64,000 bases of DNA from an uncultured Muribaculum sp. (GCA_910578835.1 CAJTSK010000007.1:1-64000); one strand, 5' to 3'. Shown: positions 26,173-34,949, numbered from the stretch's first letter. Notes: generated by a model not told the origin, from the sequence alone. Numbers and translations are program-made.

Positions 26173-27084
26173 ATGGTAAAGAGATTGCTTTATTTGATGA
26201 TATTGGTGACGATAGGATGTGTGGCTGCACCCGGTGCCCGTGCCGATCTTCCTGTCGACTCCCTTGCGAGGATGATAGGGGGACGCTTTGTGTGGGTTCC
26301 TGATTCGATGTCGTCTAAGGTTCATGCTGTCCTTAAGGGAGAGCCGGGGCTTGACGAGAAGGTGCTTCACAATGGCGATACTATACAGATGGTGCTTAAA
26401 AGCAAGAATTTCGGTCGTTTTGACCGCGGATTGTCCAACTATCTCTTTATCCCTAAAGGGTCGTGGGCGGCTGGTCTCACCGTATCTTACAGCGAGTTTT
26501 CGACTAAAGACCTTGAGGTGCTTGACCTGCTCGACGACATAGACCTCGGGGGATATATGTTTTCGATAAATCCGTATCTTGCCTATTTCTTGCGCCATAA
26601 CATGTCTCTTGGTCTTAAACTCGGGTACTCTGCCTCAAAAGGCTCGATTGACTCGTTTAAGATTGACATAGACGAGGATATGAACTTCGACCTGCACGAC
26701 ATTGTGTATAAAAGCAAAAGCTATTCGGCGGCAATTGCGCTCCGTCAATATTACGGCATAGGGCGCCAGGGCAGATTCGGGGTGTTTAACGAGGTTGACC
26801 TCCTGATAGGGTCGGGTAGCAGTGACTTTACGCGACCGTATGACGGACAGCCTAAAACGACCCACACCGACATGTCAAAACTGGAGCTTAATTTTATGCC
26901 CGGCGTCAATGTGTTCATCATGAAAAATGTTTCGTTTAATCTTTCATTCGGAGTATTCGGTTTCCATATGAAGAGTGAGAAGCAATCGGTCGACGGCGAA
27001 CCGCTCGGCGAGAGATTCACATCCGGTGCCAATTTCCGGTTTAACATCTTTAATCTGAATTTTGGAATAGAGGCTCATTTCTGA
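26173..27084 (+). CDS. Outer-membrane beta-barrel protein, second tandem copy
   Basis: The protein has 303 residues from ATG 26173, four bases after the previous stop. The open frame extends upstream inside the preceding gene, but those codons lack a signal peptide. The signal peptide covers about 1-25 (APGARA). It shares with its neighbour IPKGSWAAGLTVSYSEFS, LRQYYGIGRQGRFGVFNEVDLLIGSG and the end FRFNIFNLNFGIEAHF, and differs by an extra N-terminal segment of about 50 residues between the signal and the barrel. A tandem duplication followed by divergence is the simplest reading. Confidence 0.7.
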   Translation: MVKRLLYLMILVTIGCVAAPGARADLPVDSLARMIGGRFVWVPDSMSSKVHAVLKGEPGLDEKVLHNGDTIQMVLKSKNFGRFDRGLSNYLFIPKGSWAAGLTVSYSEFSTKDLEVLDLLDDIDLGGYMFSINPYLAYFLRHNMSLGLKLGYSASKGSIDSFKIDIDEDMNFDLHDIVYKSKSYSAAIALRQYYGIGRQGRFGVFNEVDLLIGSGSSDFTRPYDGQPKTTHTDMSKLELNFMPGVNVFIMKNVSFNLSFGVFGFHMKSEKQSVDGEPLGERFTSGANFRFNIFNLNFGIEAHF

Positions 27085-27100
27085 TGCCTGCTCTTGAACA

Positions 27101-28684
27101 ATGAATAAACGACTGCTAAATAAGACTCTTTTGACTGTAATCTGCGGAATGATGGTAGCCGCGGTGACAGGCTGTATCAAAAATGACCTGCCATTTCCCC
27201 GTATCCAGCAGAATATAACTGCCATTCAGGCGGTGGGCGAGGAGAAGGCTGCAGCTATTGACTCGGCTAACCTTACCGTCACTCTCTATCTTAACGAGAT
27301 GGTAGATATACGCGCGGTGAATTTCAGCGTGTTTGAAATAACTCCTGAGGCTACCGCATCGCCCAATCTTGCCGTCGGGGTCCATGACCTTACGCGCCCG
27401 ATTGTGGTGAATGTGAGCCGCTATCAGGATTACCAGTGGGTGGTGAGTGCCGAGCAGACGATTGAGCGATGGTTTCGTGTAGAAGGGCAGATAGGGGAGA
27501 GTGTCATTGACGATATAGGCAGGCGAGTGATGCTGAGGGTGCCTGAAAGTGCCGACCTTGCTCATCTGCGCCTGCTGTCGGTCAAGCTCGGTCCTGTAGG
27601 CATCTCAACCATGATTCCTGACTTGCAGCCAGGAGAGATTGACCTTTCAGAGCCGCTTGACGTGTCGGTCACTTGCTGGGGACGTACAGAGGAGTGGACC
27701 ATATATGCCGAAAAGAGCGAACTTACCGTGATGACCACACGCGCCGATGCGTGGTCGCAGGTAATATGGGCTTATGGTGACGGTCCTGCCGACGGGGTAA
27801 ACACATTCCGCTACCGTCGCGCCGACAGCGAGGAGTGGATTACGGTAAATGAAGCCGACGTGACTCACTCCGGTGGCTCGTTTTACGCCGCGATACCCCA
27901 TCTTGAGCCGCTTACCGAGTATGTGGTGGTTGCCGTGAGTGGAGAGGATGTCGGCAATGAACTGCATGTGACCACTGAAGCTACGCGTATTTTGCCCGAC
28001 GGGTCGTTTGACCAGTGGTGGCTTAATGGCAAGGTGTGGTGTCCGTGGGATGAAAATGGCGAGCGTTTCTGGGATACCGGTAACACCGGGGCTGCGACAC
28101 TTGGCGAGAGCAATGTGCAGCCTTCTGACCATACTCCCGACGGACGCGGACAGGCGGCGATGCTTGAAACCCGCTTTGTAGGACTTTTCGGTATAGGTAA
28201 ACTTGCTGCCGGCTCTATTTTCACCGGCTCGTTCAGAAAGGTTGACGGCACTAACGGTATTCTCGATTTCGGTCGCCCGTGGAGTGCGCGCCCTACCAAG
28301 CTGAAGGGCTATTATCAATACACGACCGCTCCTATCGACTACACGTCGACCGAATATGCCGACCTCGCGGGGCGTCCCGACTCATGTCATATCTATATCG
28401 CGCTTACCGACTGGACCGCGCCATTTGAGATACGGACCAATCCACGTAACCGTCAGCTCTTTAACGCATCGTCACCGTCGGTGATTGCCTATGGCGAACT
28501 TATACGTGGCAGCAATACCAACGGCTACGAGGAGTTTGAGATTATGCTCAATTACCGGGCTACCGACAAAGTGCCGACATATCTGCAGATTACGTGTGCC
28601 GCCTCCAAGTATGGTGACTATTTTACAGGTGGTACCGGGGCGATACTCTATGTCGACCAGTTGTCGCTCGATTACGACTATTAG
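27101..28684 (+). CDS. PCMD-domain lipoprotein with Ig-like and Fn3-like domains
   Basis: Last gene of the operon; 527 residues. The lipobox cysteine is at residue 25 (VTGC). Two Ig-like segments of the DUF5018 kind lie at about 40-215, an Fn3-like domain at about 220-300 (LEPLTEYVVVAVSGED) and a PCMD domain at about 300-527. PCMD landmarks: DGSFDQWW, GNTGAATLGES, LAAGSIFTGSFRKVDGTNG, FGRPWSARPTKLKGYYQY, FEIRTNPRNRQLF and ASKYGDYFTGGTGAILYVDQ. It is closest to the C-terminal half of the gene at 23174. The operon ends with this gene; no strong terminator is visible before the nusB promoter. Confidence 0.8.
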   Translation: MNKRLLNKTLLTVICGMMVAAVTGCIKNDLPFPRIQQNITAIQAVGEEKAAAIDSANLTVTLYLNEMVDIRAVNFSVFEITPEATASPNLAVGVHDLTRPIVVNVSRYQDYQWVVSAEQTIERWFRVEGQIGESVIDDIGRRVMLRVPESADLAHLRLLSVKLGPVGISTMIPDLQPGEIDLSEPLDVSVTCWGRTEEWTIYAEKSELTVMTTRADAWSQVIWAYGDGPADGVNTFRYRRADSEEWITVNEADVTHSGGSFYAAIPHLEPLTEYVVVAVSGEDVGNELHVTTEATRILPDGSFDQWWLNGKVWCPWDENGERFWDTGNTGAATLGESNVQPSDHTPDGRGQAAMLETRFVGLFGIGKLAAGSIFTGSFRKVDGTNGILDFGRPWSARPTKLKGYYQYTTAPIDYTSTEYADLAGRPDSCHIYIALTDWTAPFEIRTNPRNRQLFNASSPSVIAYGELIRGSNTNGYEEFEIMLNYRATDKVPTYLQITCAASKYGDYFTGGTGAILYVDQLSLDYDY

Positions 28685-28703
28685 TGACGCTCATCAAAAA
28701 AAG

Positions 28704-28736
28704 TTTTGGCGGAGTGTGTGAAAATAGCTAACTTTG
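28704..28736 (+). promoter_or_regulatory. Promoter of nusB
   Basis: TTTTGG (TTG at 28706-28708) and TAACTTTG (28729-28736) are separated by 20 bases, matching both halves of the Bacteroidota promoter. The ATG is 34 bases on. Confidence 0.7.
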
Positions 28737-28770
28737 CAGCGCAAAAAAAATAATAAACGTGCATTGAGTT

Positions 28771-30204
28771 ATGATAAACCGAATTTTGATAAGAATGAAG
28801 GTGGTGCAGATGCTATATTCCTATCTGCTTACCCGTAGCGATTTCAATATTCTTCCCGCTCCCGAATCGCAGTCACGCGACAAGCGGTATGCTTATTCTC
28901 TTTATTGTGACTTACTGTTGCTCCTTGTGGATCTGTCTGGATTCAAAATCACTAACTTTGAGGGTTGCCCGCGTATCGAACGCATTGAAAAGCGGGATAA
29001 AAATGACAATACCCGCATAGCGCAGGCTCTTGCGTCAAACTATGAGATGTCAGATATCGCGCTTGCCCACAGGTCATTCTACGATGCGCTTGCGCCGATG
29101 CGTCTGCGCCTGAAGACTGAGGTGCGTGAGTCGTCGATTTACAAAGAGTATTCCCGCAAAAAGACCCAGCCTGAGATTCAGGATGAAGTGGCGATGTGGA
29201 AGGCTATATTCTCCACCGTGTTGCTTCGCGACCAGCAGCTTGCCGAGCTGATAAAGGGTAATCCCGATTTCACCCATGTAGGTTATGAGCAGGCACTCGC
29301 CATGTTTGACTCCACTCTGAGCGATTACTCTTCGGTGAGAAGTTCGCTTGTCGATGCCCGCCGTGGTCTTGAATTGTCACTCGACAAAGCTTATGAGCTT
29401 TACCACAGCCTGTTCCAGCTCATGATTGACCTTACCCACTTGCGTGAGCTCCAGATTGACGAGGCTAAACATAAGTATCTTCCCACTCATGACGACCTTA
29501 ACCCGAAAATGCGCTTTGTCGAAAATCAGTTTATCAAGTCGTTGGAAGAAAACGAAGATATGCAGGAGTATCTCAAAGAGACCCCCATATCTTGGGTGGA
29601 TGACGACGTGACACTCCGCCGCTTGCTCGACAAGATACTTGAAAGCGACATCTACAAGAAGTATATGGACCAGACGGTGACTGATTATGCTTCTGACTGC
29701 GAGCTGTGGTATCAGCTCTTCAAGAATGTGATTGTGGAGAGCGACGACCTCGCCGAGTCTCTTGAGTCGCAGTCGGTCTACTGGAACGACGACCTGAATA
29801 TCATGGGCTCGTTTGTGCTGAAGACCATCCGCTCATTTGCGTCGTCGGAGGGCAAGCCTGTCAAGCTCCTTCCCAAATACAAGGATCTGGAAGATGAGCG
29901 ATTTGGTCCCGACTTGTTTGAAAAGGCTATCGCCAATCGTCAGGACTACCGGGAGATGGTCGACGAGTGTCTCGTGGAGAGCCGTTGGGATCCCGAGCGA
30001 CTTGCGTTTATGGATATCGTGATACTCACCACTGCCATTGCCGAGTTGCTTAATTTCGACTCCATCCCTACGCTTGTAACCGTCAACGAGTATACCGAGA
30101 TTGCAAATTATTACTCGACCCCGAAGAGCGGTCAGTTTATCACCGGCATGCTTTATGCCATCATCAATAATCTAAAAAAGAGTGGTAAGCTTGTGAAAGA
30201 GTAA
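28771..30204 (+). CDS. nusB: Transcription antitermination factor NusB, enlarged by an internal duplication
   Basis: NusB forms the rRNA antitermination complex with NusE. The C-terminal half is typical: DPERLAFMDIVILTTAIAELL near 393-413, then VNEYTEIANYYSTPKSGQFITGMLYAI. The N-terminus MINRILIRMKVVQMLYSYL is also typical. At 477 residues it is much longer than the roughly 310 I expect for Bacteroides NusB. The extra length comes from a duplicated module: residues about 34-187 resemble 202-353, for example ESSIYKEY...MWKAIF against ESDIYKKY...LWYQLF. It has its own promoter and is followed by yajC with a separate promoter. Confidence 0.9.
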   Translation: MINRILIRMKVVQMLYSYLLTRSDFNILPAPESQSRDKRYAYSLYCDLLLLLVDLSGFKITNFEGCPRIERIEKRDKNDNTRIAQALASNYEMSDIALAHRSFYDALAPMRLRLKTEVRESSIYKEYSRKKTQPEIQDEVAMWKAIFSTVLLRDQQLAELIKGNPDFTHVGYEQALAMFDSTLSDYSSVRSSLVDARRGLELSLDKAYELYHSLFQLMIDLTHLRELQIDEAKHKYLPTHDDLNPKMRFVENQFIKSLEENEDMQEYLKETPISWVDDDVTLRRLLDKILESDIYKKYMDQTVTDYASDCELWYQLFKNVIVESDDLAESLESQSVYWNDDLNIMGSFVLKTIRSFASSEGKPVKLLPKYKDLEDERFGPDLFEKAIANRQDYREMVDECLVESRWDPERLAFMDIVILTTAIAELLNFDSIPTLVTVNEYTEIANYYSTPKSGQFITGMLYAIINNLKKSGKLVKE

Positions 30205-30221
30205 AATCTTTGTTATATTTG
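30191..30221 (+). promoter_or_regulatory. Promoter of yajC
   Basis: TTG (30191-30193) and TATATTTG (30214-30221) are separated by 20 bases. The -33 half lies inside the last codons of nusB. The leader is about 30 bases. Confidence 0.65.
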
Positions 30222-30257
30222 CAATATATTTAAATAACCGAAATAACTTAGAAAATT

Positions 30258-30593
30258 ATGGTAAACAACTTTATAGCCCTTCAACAGGGCGGTAACGCGG
30301 GCGTGATAAATATCGTGATGATAGTACTTCTTATCGCTATCTTCTACTTTTTCATGATACGTCCGCAGCAGAAAAAACAAAAGGAAATCAAGCAGTTCCG
30401 CGAGGGTCTTAGCGTAGGTGACCGCGTAATCACAGCCGGCGGTATTTATGGCAAAATACGTGGTGTGAAAGATACTACTTTCGTGCTTGAAATCGCCGAC
30501 GGTGTGCGCATCACAATCGACAAGGGTTCAGTGTATCCTTCAGCTGCACAGGCTCAGGAAGCAGTAAAGGAGTCGGACAACTCAGCGAAATAA
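30258..30593 (+). CDS. yajC: Preprotein translocase subunit YajC
   Basis: Small inner-membrane partner of SecDF in Sec-dependent export. Of 111 residues, one membrane helix covers about 17-37 (VINIVMIVLLIAIFYFFMIRPQQKKQKE), and the RPQQKK signature follows directly. The cytoplasmic domain has GDRVITAGGIYGKI near 57. It has its own promoter and a terminator 37 bases after the stop. Placement between nusB and a YbbR gene is common in Bacteroidales. Confidence 0.95.
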   Translation: MVNNFIALQQGGNAGVINIVMIVLLIAIFYFFMIRPQQKKQKEIKQFREGLSVGDRVITAGGIYGKIRGVKDTTFVLEIADGVRITIDKGSVYPSAAQAQEAVKESDNSAK

Positions 30594-30629
30594 CTTATCC
30601 GGTAAATCCCGGTCATAAACTTATAGAAT

Positions 30630-30670
30630 GCCCGTACATTCCGGTCTATCCGGTGATGAACGGGCTTTTG
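30630..30670 (+). terminator. Intrinsic terminator of yajC
   Basis: Arms GCCCGT (30630-30635) and ACGGGC (30660-30665) with an inner CCGG/CCGG pairing, followed by TTTTG. Confidence 0.65.
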
Positions 30671-30694
30671 TCAATCTGACACAAGGCACCTGAT

Positions 30695-31681
30695 ATGAAG
30701 ATTACGACACAAATAAAATCTTTTTTTTGCCGGTTGCACCGTCTTGTCACCTCAGCAAGAGGCAAAGAGGTGTTGTTGTTCTTGTTGTTTCTTCTCATTT
30801 CTTACATATTCTGGCTTCTGCTTACGCTCAACAATGAGATGCAGGAAGACCTCGATGTGCCTGTGGCGATTACCGATGTGCCCGACAGCGTTACGCTGAT
30901 TACCGAGTTGCCGCCTGCCGTGAAGGTAAGTGTACGCGACAAGGGGTCAGTGTTGATGCGCTACAAATGGGGTAGCTCGAAGGTGATGAAAATCAACTGG
31001 AAGGATTATACCGAGACTGACAATAAACTGCTATTAAACAAGGCTGACCTCGCGGCAAGGTTGAGAGACTATTTCGGCGGCGGAAGTCAGATTGTGACCA
31101 TAATCCCCGACTCTATACGCATTAATTACACTACAAGTCCGGGCAGGAGGGTAGTGGTGCGTGTCAATGCCGACATACACCCTGCAATAGGGTATATCGT
31201 TAACGGACCTATACGCTCTAATGTAGATTCGGTGTGGCTATACTCGGTTAACGACCTGCCTCACTCGCTGACATCTGTGGAGACTGTGCCTGTGGTGCGT
31301 GGCGGACTCAATGACACTACCTATATCGAGGCGCGAATCGACCCGATACCGGGGGTGCGCATAATCCCCGATCATGTAAGACTTGTGATACCCGTAGAGC
31401 CGCTTATCTCGCGCAAACAGAAAGCGCCGATTGTGGTGAAAAATCTCCCTGAGTCAATTAACATGATTACTTTCCCGTCGAGTGTGGAGGTGAGCTATCT
31501 GGTGCCTATGAGCTCTTACAACAGTGAGCCGTATGAAGTCAACGCTTATGTCGATTACAATGACTTGTCGCGCTGTACTGGCGGAAAGCTGCCTGTAACG
31601 CTGTCGTTGCTGCCCGACATGTATCACAACACGGAAATGTCGCCTGACAGCGTTGAATATATCGTAGAACAAAAACACTGA
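30695..31681 (+). CDS. YbbR-like domain protein
   Basis: The 328-residue protein is anchored by one N-terminal membrane helix at about 25-45 (VLLFLLFLLISYIFWLLLTL). The rest is outside the membrane and made of repeated YbbR-type beta domains; VPVAITDVPDSVTLITELPPAVKVSVRDKG near 53-83 is the clearest copy, and IVVKNLPESINMITFPSSVEVSYL near 248 a further one. In Firmicutes, YbbR (CdaR) regulates a c-di-AMP cyclase. In Bacteroidales the gene regularly precedes coaE, and its role there is unknown to me. coaE starts eight bases after the stop. Confidence 0.85.
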   Translation: MKITTQIKSFFCRLHRLVTSARGKEVLLFLLFLLISYIFWLLLTLNNEMQEDLDVPVAITDVPDSVTLITELPPAVKVSVRDKGSVLMRYKWGSSKVMKINWKDYTETDNKLLLNKADLAARLRDYFGGGSQIVTIIPDSIRINYTTSPGRRVVVRVNADIHPAIGYIVNGPIRSNVDSVWLYSVNDLPHSLTSVETVPVVRGGLNDTTYIEARIDPIPGVRIIPDHVRLVIPVEPLISRKQKAPIVVKNLPESINMITFPSSVEVSYLVPMSSYNSEPYEVNAYVDYNDLSRCTGGKLPVTLSLLPDMYHNTEMSPDSVEYIVEQKH

Positions 31682-31689
31682 TTTTCTTT

Positions 31690-32283
31690 ATGACCTCACT
31701 TATTGCGATAGCCGGCGGTATCGGCAGCGGCAAGTCGGTGGTGTCGCGCATACTTCGCGCGATGGGCTGCAAAGTATATGACTGTGACAGCGAGGCGAGG
31801 CGTCTCATGGACAATGACGAGGTGATAAAATGTCGTCTCGCTGAGATGATTGCCCCGGAAGTGATACTTCATGACAGGTCGATTGACCGTCGCCGTCTTG
31901 CTGAAATCGTGTTTGCCGACAGGCGCAAGCTCGAAACGCTCAATAGTATAGTGCATTCAGCCGTGCGCAACGACATATTGCGCTGGAAGGCTTGTAATGC
32001 GGCAGCCCGTACTCTCTGGGTGGAAAGCGCGATAATCTATGAAAGCGGCATTGATGCAATGGTCGATGAAGTATGGGAAGTGACCGCGCCGGTCGACTTA
32101 CGTGTAGAGCGGGTAATGGCGCGCAACTCTATGAGCCGCGCGCAGGTAATGGAGCGTATTGAGGCGCAGGCGGCGACAATATACGTGCCTCACCATTGCG
32201 TCAAGACCATCACTAATGATGAAGTAACGCCCTTACTGCCTCAGATAGAGCAACTTACGTCTGCTCTTAAAATTCCGAGGTAA
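31690..32283 (+). CDS. coaE: Dephospho-CoA kinase
   Basis: Last step of coenzyme A synthesis: phosphorylates the ribose 3'-hydroxyl of dephospho-CoA. The protein has 197 residues. The Walker A loop AGGIGSGKS is at 8-16, the CoA-site YDCDSEARRLMD near 34-45 and the lid with RVMARNSMSRAQVMERIEAQ near 140. It follows the YbbR gene in one transcript. Its last 17 bases overlap the end of prfC on the opposite strand. Confidence 0.95.
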   Translation: MTSLIAIAGGIGSGKSVVSRILRAMGCKVYDCDSEARRLMDNDEVIKCRLAEMIAPEVILHDRSIDRRRLAEIVFADRRKLETLNSIVHSAVRNDILRWKACNAAARTLWVESAIIYESGIDAMVDEVWEVTAPVDLRVERVMARNSMSRAQVMERIEAQAATIYVPHHCVKTITNDEVTPLLPQIEQLTSALKIPR

Positions 32284-33847
32284 AATGGAACCGGATTTTC
32301 GGAAAGTCGCCTTGTGCCATCTGTAACACATAGTTTGAGTCGGCGAGAAATACGTCGCGTCCATCGCGGTCAACCGCCATAAACTGGTGTTTGCGCTTCT
32401 TGAATGCCGCAAGTGCTTCGGGGTCGTCACTTTCAATCCAGCATGCTTTGTAAAGCGACAACGGTTCCCAGCGTACAGTCGCGCCATATTCGTGGAGCAA
32501 CCGGTATTGTATCACCTCAAATTGCAGCTGTCCGACCGTGCCGATGATTTTTCTGCCGTTGAACTGATTGGTGAAGAGCTGTGCCACGCCTTCGTCCATT
32601 AGTTGCTGGATGCCCTTTTCAAGCTGTTTTGCCTTCATCGGGTCGGTGTTTTCTATATATTTGAACATTTCCGGCGAGAAGCTTGGCAAGCCTTTGTAAT
32701 GCAGGTTTTCTCCTTCGGTCAGGGTGTCGCCGATTTTGAAGTTGCCGGTGTCGGGTATACCCACGATGTCTCCCGGATACGCTTCATCCACGATATTCTT
32801 TTTCTGAGCCATGAACGCTGTGGGAGCGGCGAAACGCATCATTTTGCCGGAGCGCATATGCTTGTAGTTGGCGTTGCGCTCAAACTTGCCCGAGCATACT
32901 TTCACAAATGCGATACATGAACGGTGGTTGGGATCCATGTTGGCATGAATCTTGAACACAAAACCTGAAAATTGTGATTCGTCGGGTGATACTGTGCGTT
33001 CTTCGGCCGATACAGGACGTGGTGACGGGGCTATCTTTACAAAGCAGTCGAGCAGCTCTTTCACGCCAAAGGTATTGAGCGCTGACCCGAAGAATACCGG
33101 GGCTACTTTTCCGGCTAGATAGTCGTCGGTGTTAAGCTCTGGATATACGCCTTCGATTAGTTCGAGGTCCTCGCGGAGCTTTGCCGCGTCTTTTTCGCCT
33201 ACAGCCTCATCGATGCGGGGGTCGTTGACAGAGTCAATCTCCACGCGTTCGGTTACCTGGGTCTTGCTTGGGGTGAAGAGGTCGAGCGAGTGCTCATAGA
33301 TATTGTAAACTCCCTTGAACTTTGCTCCAATGTTGATAGGCCAAGACAGGGGGCGCACCGCGATTTTCAGTTCAGCTTCAAGCTCGTCGAGTATTTCAAA
33401 CGGGTCGCGACCCTCGCGGTCAAGCTTGTTGACGAATATAATCACAGGAGTGTTGCGCATGCGACACACTTCCATCAGCTTTCTTGTCTGCTGCTCCACC
33501 CCCTTTGCTACGTCGACCACTATGATTACACTGTCGACAGCCGTCAGGGTACGGTAGGTGTCCTCGGCGAAGTCCTGGTGACCGGGAGTGTCAAGGATAT
33601 TGATTTTGTAGTCGCCGTAGTTGAATCCCATTACGGATGTGGCAACCGATATACCGCGTTGTTTCTCGATTTCCATCCAGTCAGAAGTAGCGGTCTTCTT
33701 TATCTTGTTTGATTTTACAGCACCGGCGACATGTATCGCGCCTCCGAAAAGGAGGAGTTTTTCGGTAAGGGTGGTTTTGCCGGCATCAGGGTGTGAGATG
33801 ATGGCAAATGTGCGCCTGCGGCTTATTTCGTCGTTAAGTGTTGCCAC
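32267..33847 (-). CDS. prfC: Peptide chain release factor 3
   Basis: GTPase of 526 residues that recycles RF1 and RF2 after termination. The G motifs are intact: SHPDAGKTTLTEK near 18-30, DTPGHQDF near 86 and NKLDREG near 141. The RF3-typical SDWMEIEKQRGISV stretch is present near 54-67. It follows rfbD by 19 bases on the same strand and is probably read from the rfbD promoter. Convergent with coaE, with the two 3' ends overlapping by 17 bases. Confidence 0.96.
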   Translation of the reverse strand: MATLNDEISRRRTFAIISHPDAGKTTLTEKLLLFGGAIHVAGAVKSNKIKKTATSDWMEIEKQRGISVATSVMGFNYGDYKINILDTPGHQDFAEDTYRTLTAVDSVIIVVDVAKGVEQQTRKLMEVCRMRNTPVIIFVNKLDREGRDPFEILDELEAELKIAVRPLSWPINIGAKFKGVYNIYEHSLDLFTPSKTQVTERVEIDSVNDPRIDEAVGEKDAAKLREDLELIEGVYPELNTDDYLAGKVAPVFFGSALNTFGVKELLDCFVKIAPSPRPVSAEERTVSPDESQFSGFVFKIHANMDPNHRSCIAFVKVCSGKFERNANYKHMRSGKMMRFAAPTAFMAQKKNIVDEAYPGDIVGIPDTGNFKIGDTLTEGENLHYKGLPSFSPEMFKYIENTDPMKAKQLEKGIQQLMDEGVAQLFTNQFNGRKIIGTVGQLQFEVIQYRLLHEYGATVRWEPLSLYKACWIESDDPEALAAFKKRKHQFMAVDRDGRDVFLADSNYVLQMAQGDFPKIRFHFTSEF

Positions 33848-33866
33848 GTCAGTAATCTGTTATAAG

Positions 33867-34736
33867 TTATTTATTATCTGAATTTTTAAGAATCTCGATG
33901 CATTTTTCAAGGCTGTCCATCCAATAGGGGATATCTACATTGTAGGTCGCCTTTATTTTGGAGGTGTTGAGCACGCTGTAAAAGGGTCTCACTGCCGCTG
34001 TTGGGTAATCCTCGGCGGGAATAGGTTGCACGTTGCACCTCTTTACGCCTCCTATTCGATGGATGGCTTTGGTGAAGTCATACCATGATGCCACTCCCGA
34101 GTTGGTATAGTGGTATATGCCGGGAACCCACTGATGGGATACCAGGATTTTGTAAATCGCCGTGGCGAGGTCGGCGGCATAGGTCGGTGTGCCTATCTGG
34201 TCGGCTACCACTTTCAGCTCGTCGCGTTCGCGGCCGAGACGCAACATGGTTTTTACAAAATTATTGCCGTAGGGAGAGTAAAGCCACGCCGTGCGCACGA
34301 TGATGCTGTCGGGCACCAGTGCTATGAGCGCTGTCTCGCCTTGACGCTTGGTTGTGCCGTATTGCGACACAGGATTTACCTTGTCGCTTTCAAGGTAAGG
34401 GCAAAACGCCTTGCCGTCAAATACATAGTCGGTCGATACGTGAAGCACTTTCGCCCCGATAGCGCTTGCCGCATTGGCGATGTTGCACACAGCATCGACA
34501 TTTACTTTTGAACATAATGCCTTGTCCTCTTCAGCCCTGTCAACGGCTGTGTAAGCGGCGCAGTTTACAATATGGGAAAATTCATTGTCTATGACGAATC
34601 GCTTCACAGCTTCGGCATCGGTAAGGTCGAGCTGTTCAATATCTGTGTAGATTGTCTTACCCGGCAGCTTATCTTCAAGAATGTTGTACATCTCTTTTCC
34701 AAGCTGACCGTTACAACCGGTAACTAATATTTTCAT
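33867..34736 (-). CDS. rfbD: dTDP-4-dehydrorhamnose reductase
   Basis: NADPH-dependent last step of dTDP-L-rhamnose synthesis. The protein has 289 residues from ATG 34736; the frame is open 18 codons further upstream, but that part contains the promoter. It shows the Rossmann start MKILVTGCNGQLG, the HVSTDYVFDG motif near 101 and YGTTKRQGE with the catalytic Tyr and Lys near 125-132. The usual partners rfbA, rfbB and rfbC are not in this window; instead it is coupled to prfC. It would feed rhamnose to O-antigen or capsule. Confidence 0.93.
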   Translation of the reverse strand: MKILVTGCNGQLGKEMYNILEDKLPGKTIYTDIEQLDLTDAEAVKRFVIDNEFSHIVNCAAYTAVDRAEEDKALCSKVNVDAVCNIANAASAIGAKVLHVSTDYVFDGKAFCPYLESDKVNPVSQYGTTKRQGETALIALVPDSIIVRTAWLYSPYGNNFVKTMLRLGRERDELKVVADQIGTPTYAADLATAIYKILVSHQWVPGIYHYTNSGVASWYDFTKAIHRIGGVKRCNVQPIPAEDYPTAAVRPFYSVLNTSKIKATYNVDIPYWMDSLEKCIEILKNSDNK

Positions 34737-34765
34737 TCTGCAAACCAGTTTGATTTTGGCGACTG

Positions 34766-34797
34766 CAAAGTTACGAATTTTATACCGCACCGCAAAA
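34766..34797 (-). promoter_or_regulatory. Promoter of rfbD-prfC
   Basis: On the minus strand TTG (34795-34793) and TAACTTTG (34773-34766) are separated by 19 bases, about 30 bases before the rfbD ATG. Confidence 0.7.
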
Positions 34798-34818
34798 TCA
34801 CATCCAAGGCGAGGTAAT

Positions 34819-34847
34819 AAAAAAAGGATGTGATTTAATCACATCCT
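34819..34847 (-). terminator. Terminator of the tRNA-Glu gene
   Basis: Near-perfect 11-base arms AGGATGTGATT/AATCACATCCT. On the minus strand a run of seven T follows. It lies directly after the tRNA. Confidence 0.85.
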
Positions 34848-34851
34848 CAAG

Positions 34852-34926
34852 TGGTAGCGGATAGGGGAATCGAACCCCTATTTCCAGTGTGAGAAACTGG
34901 CGTCCTAACCGTTAGACGAATCCGCC
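34852..34926 (-). tRNA. tRNA-Glu (anticodon CTC), CCA encoded
   Basis: The cloverleaf folds fully on the minus strand. The acceptor GGCGGAT pairs with ATCCGCT. The D arm GTCTAACGGTTAGGAC is identical to that of typical bacterial tRNA-Glu. The anticodon stem CCAGT/ACTGG encloses the loop TTCTCAC with anticodon CTC, and the T arm is AGGGGTTCGATTCCCCT. The discriminator A is followed by an encoded CCA. It reads GAG codons. It has its own promoter and terminator. Confidence 0.93.
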
Positions 34927-34949
34927 AGGGTTCTGTTGTTTCAACGGTG

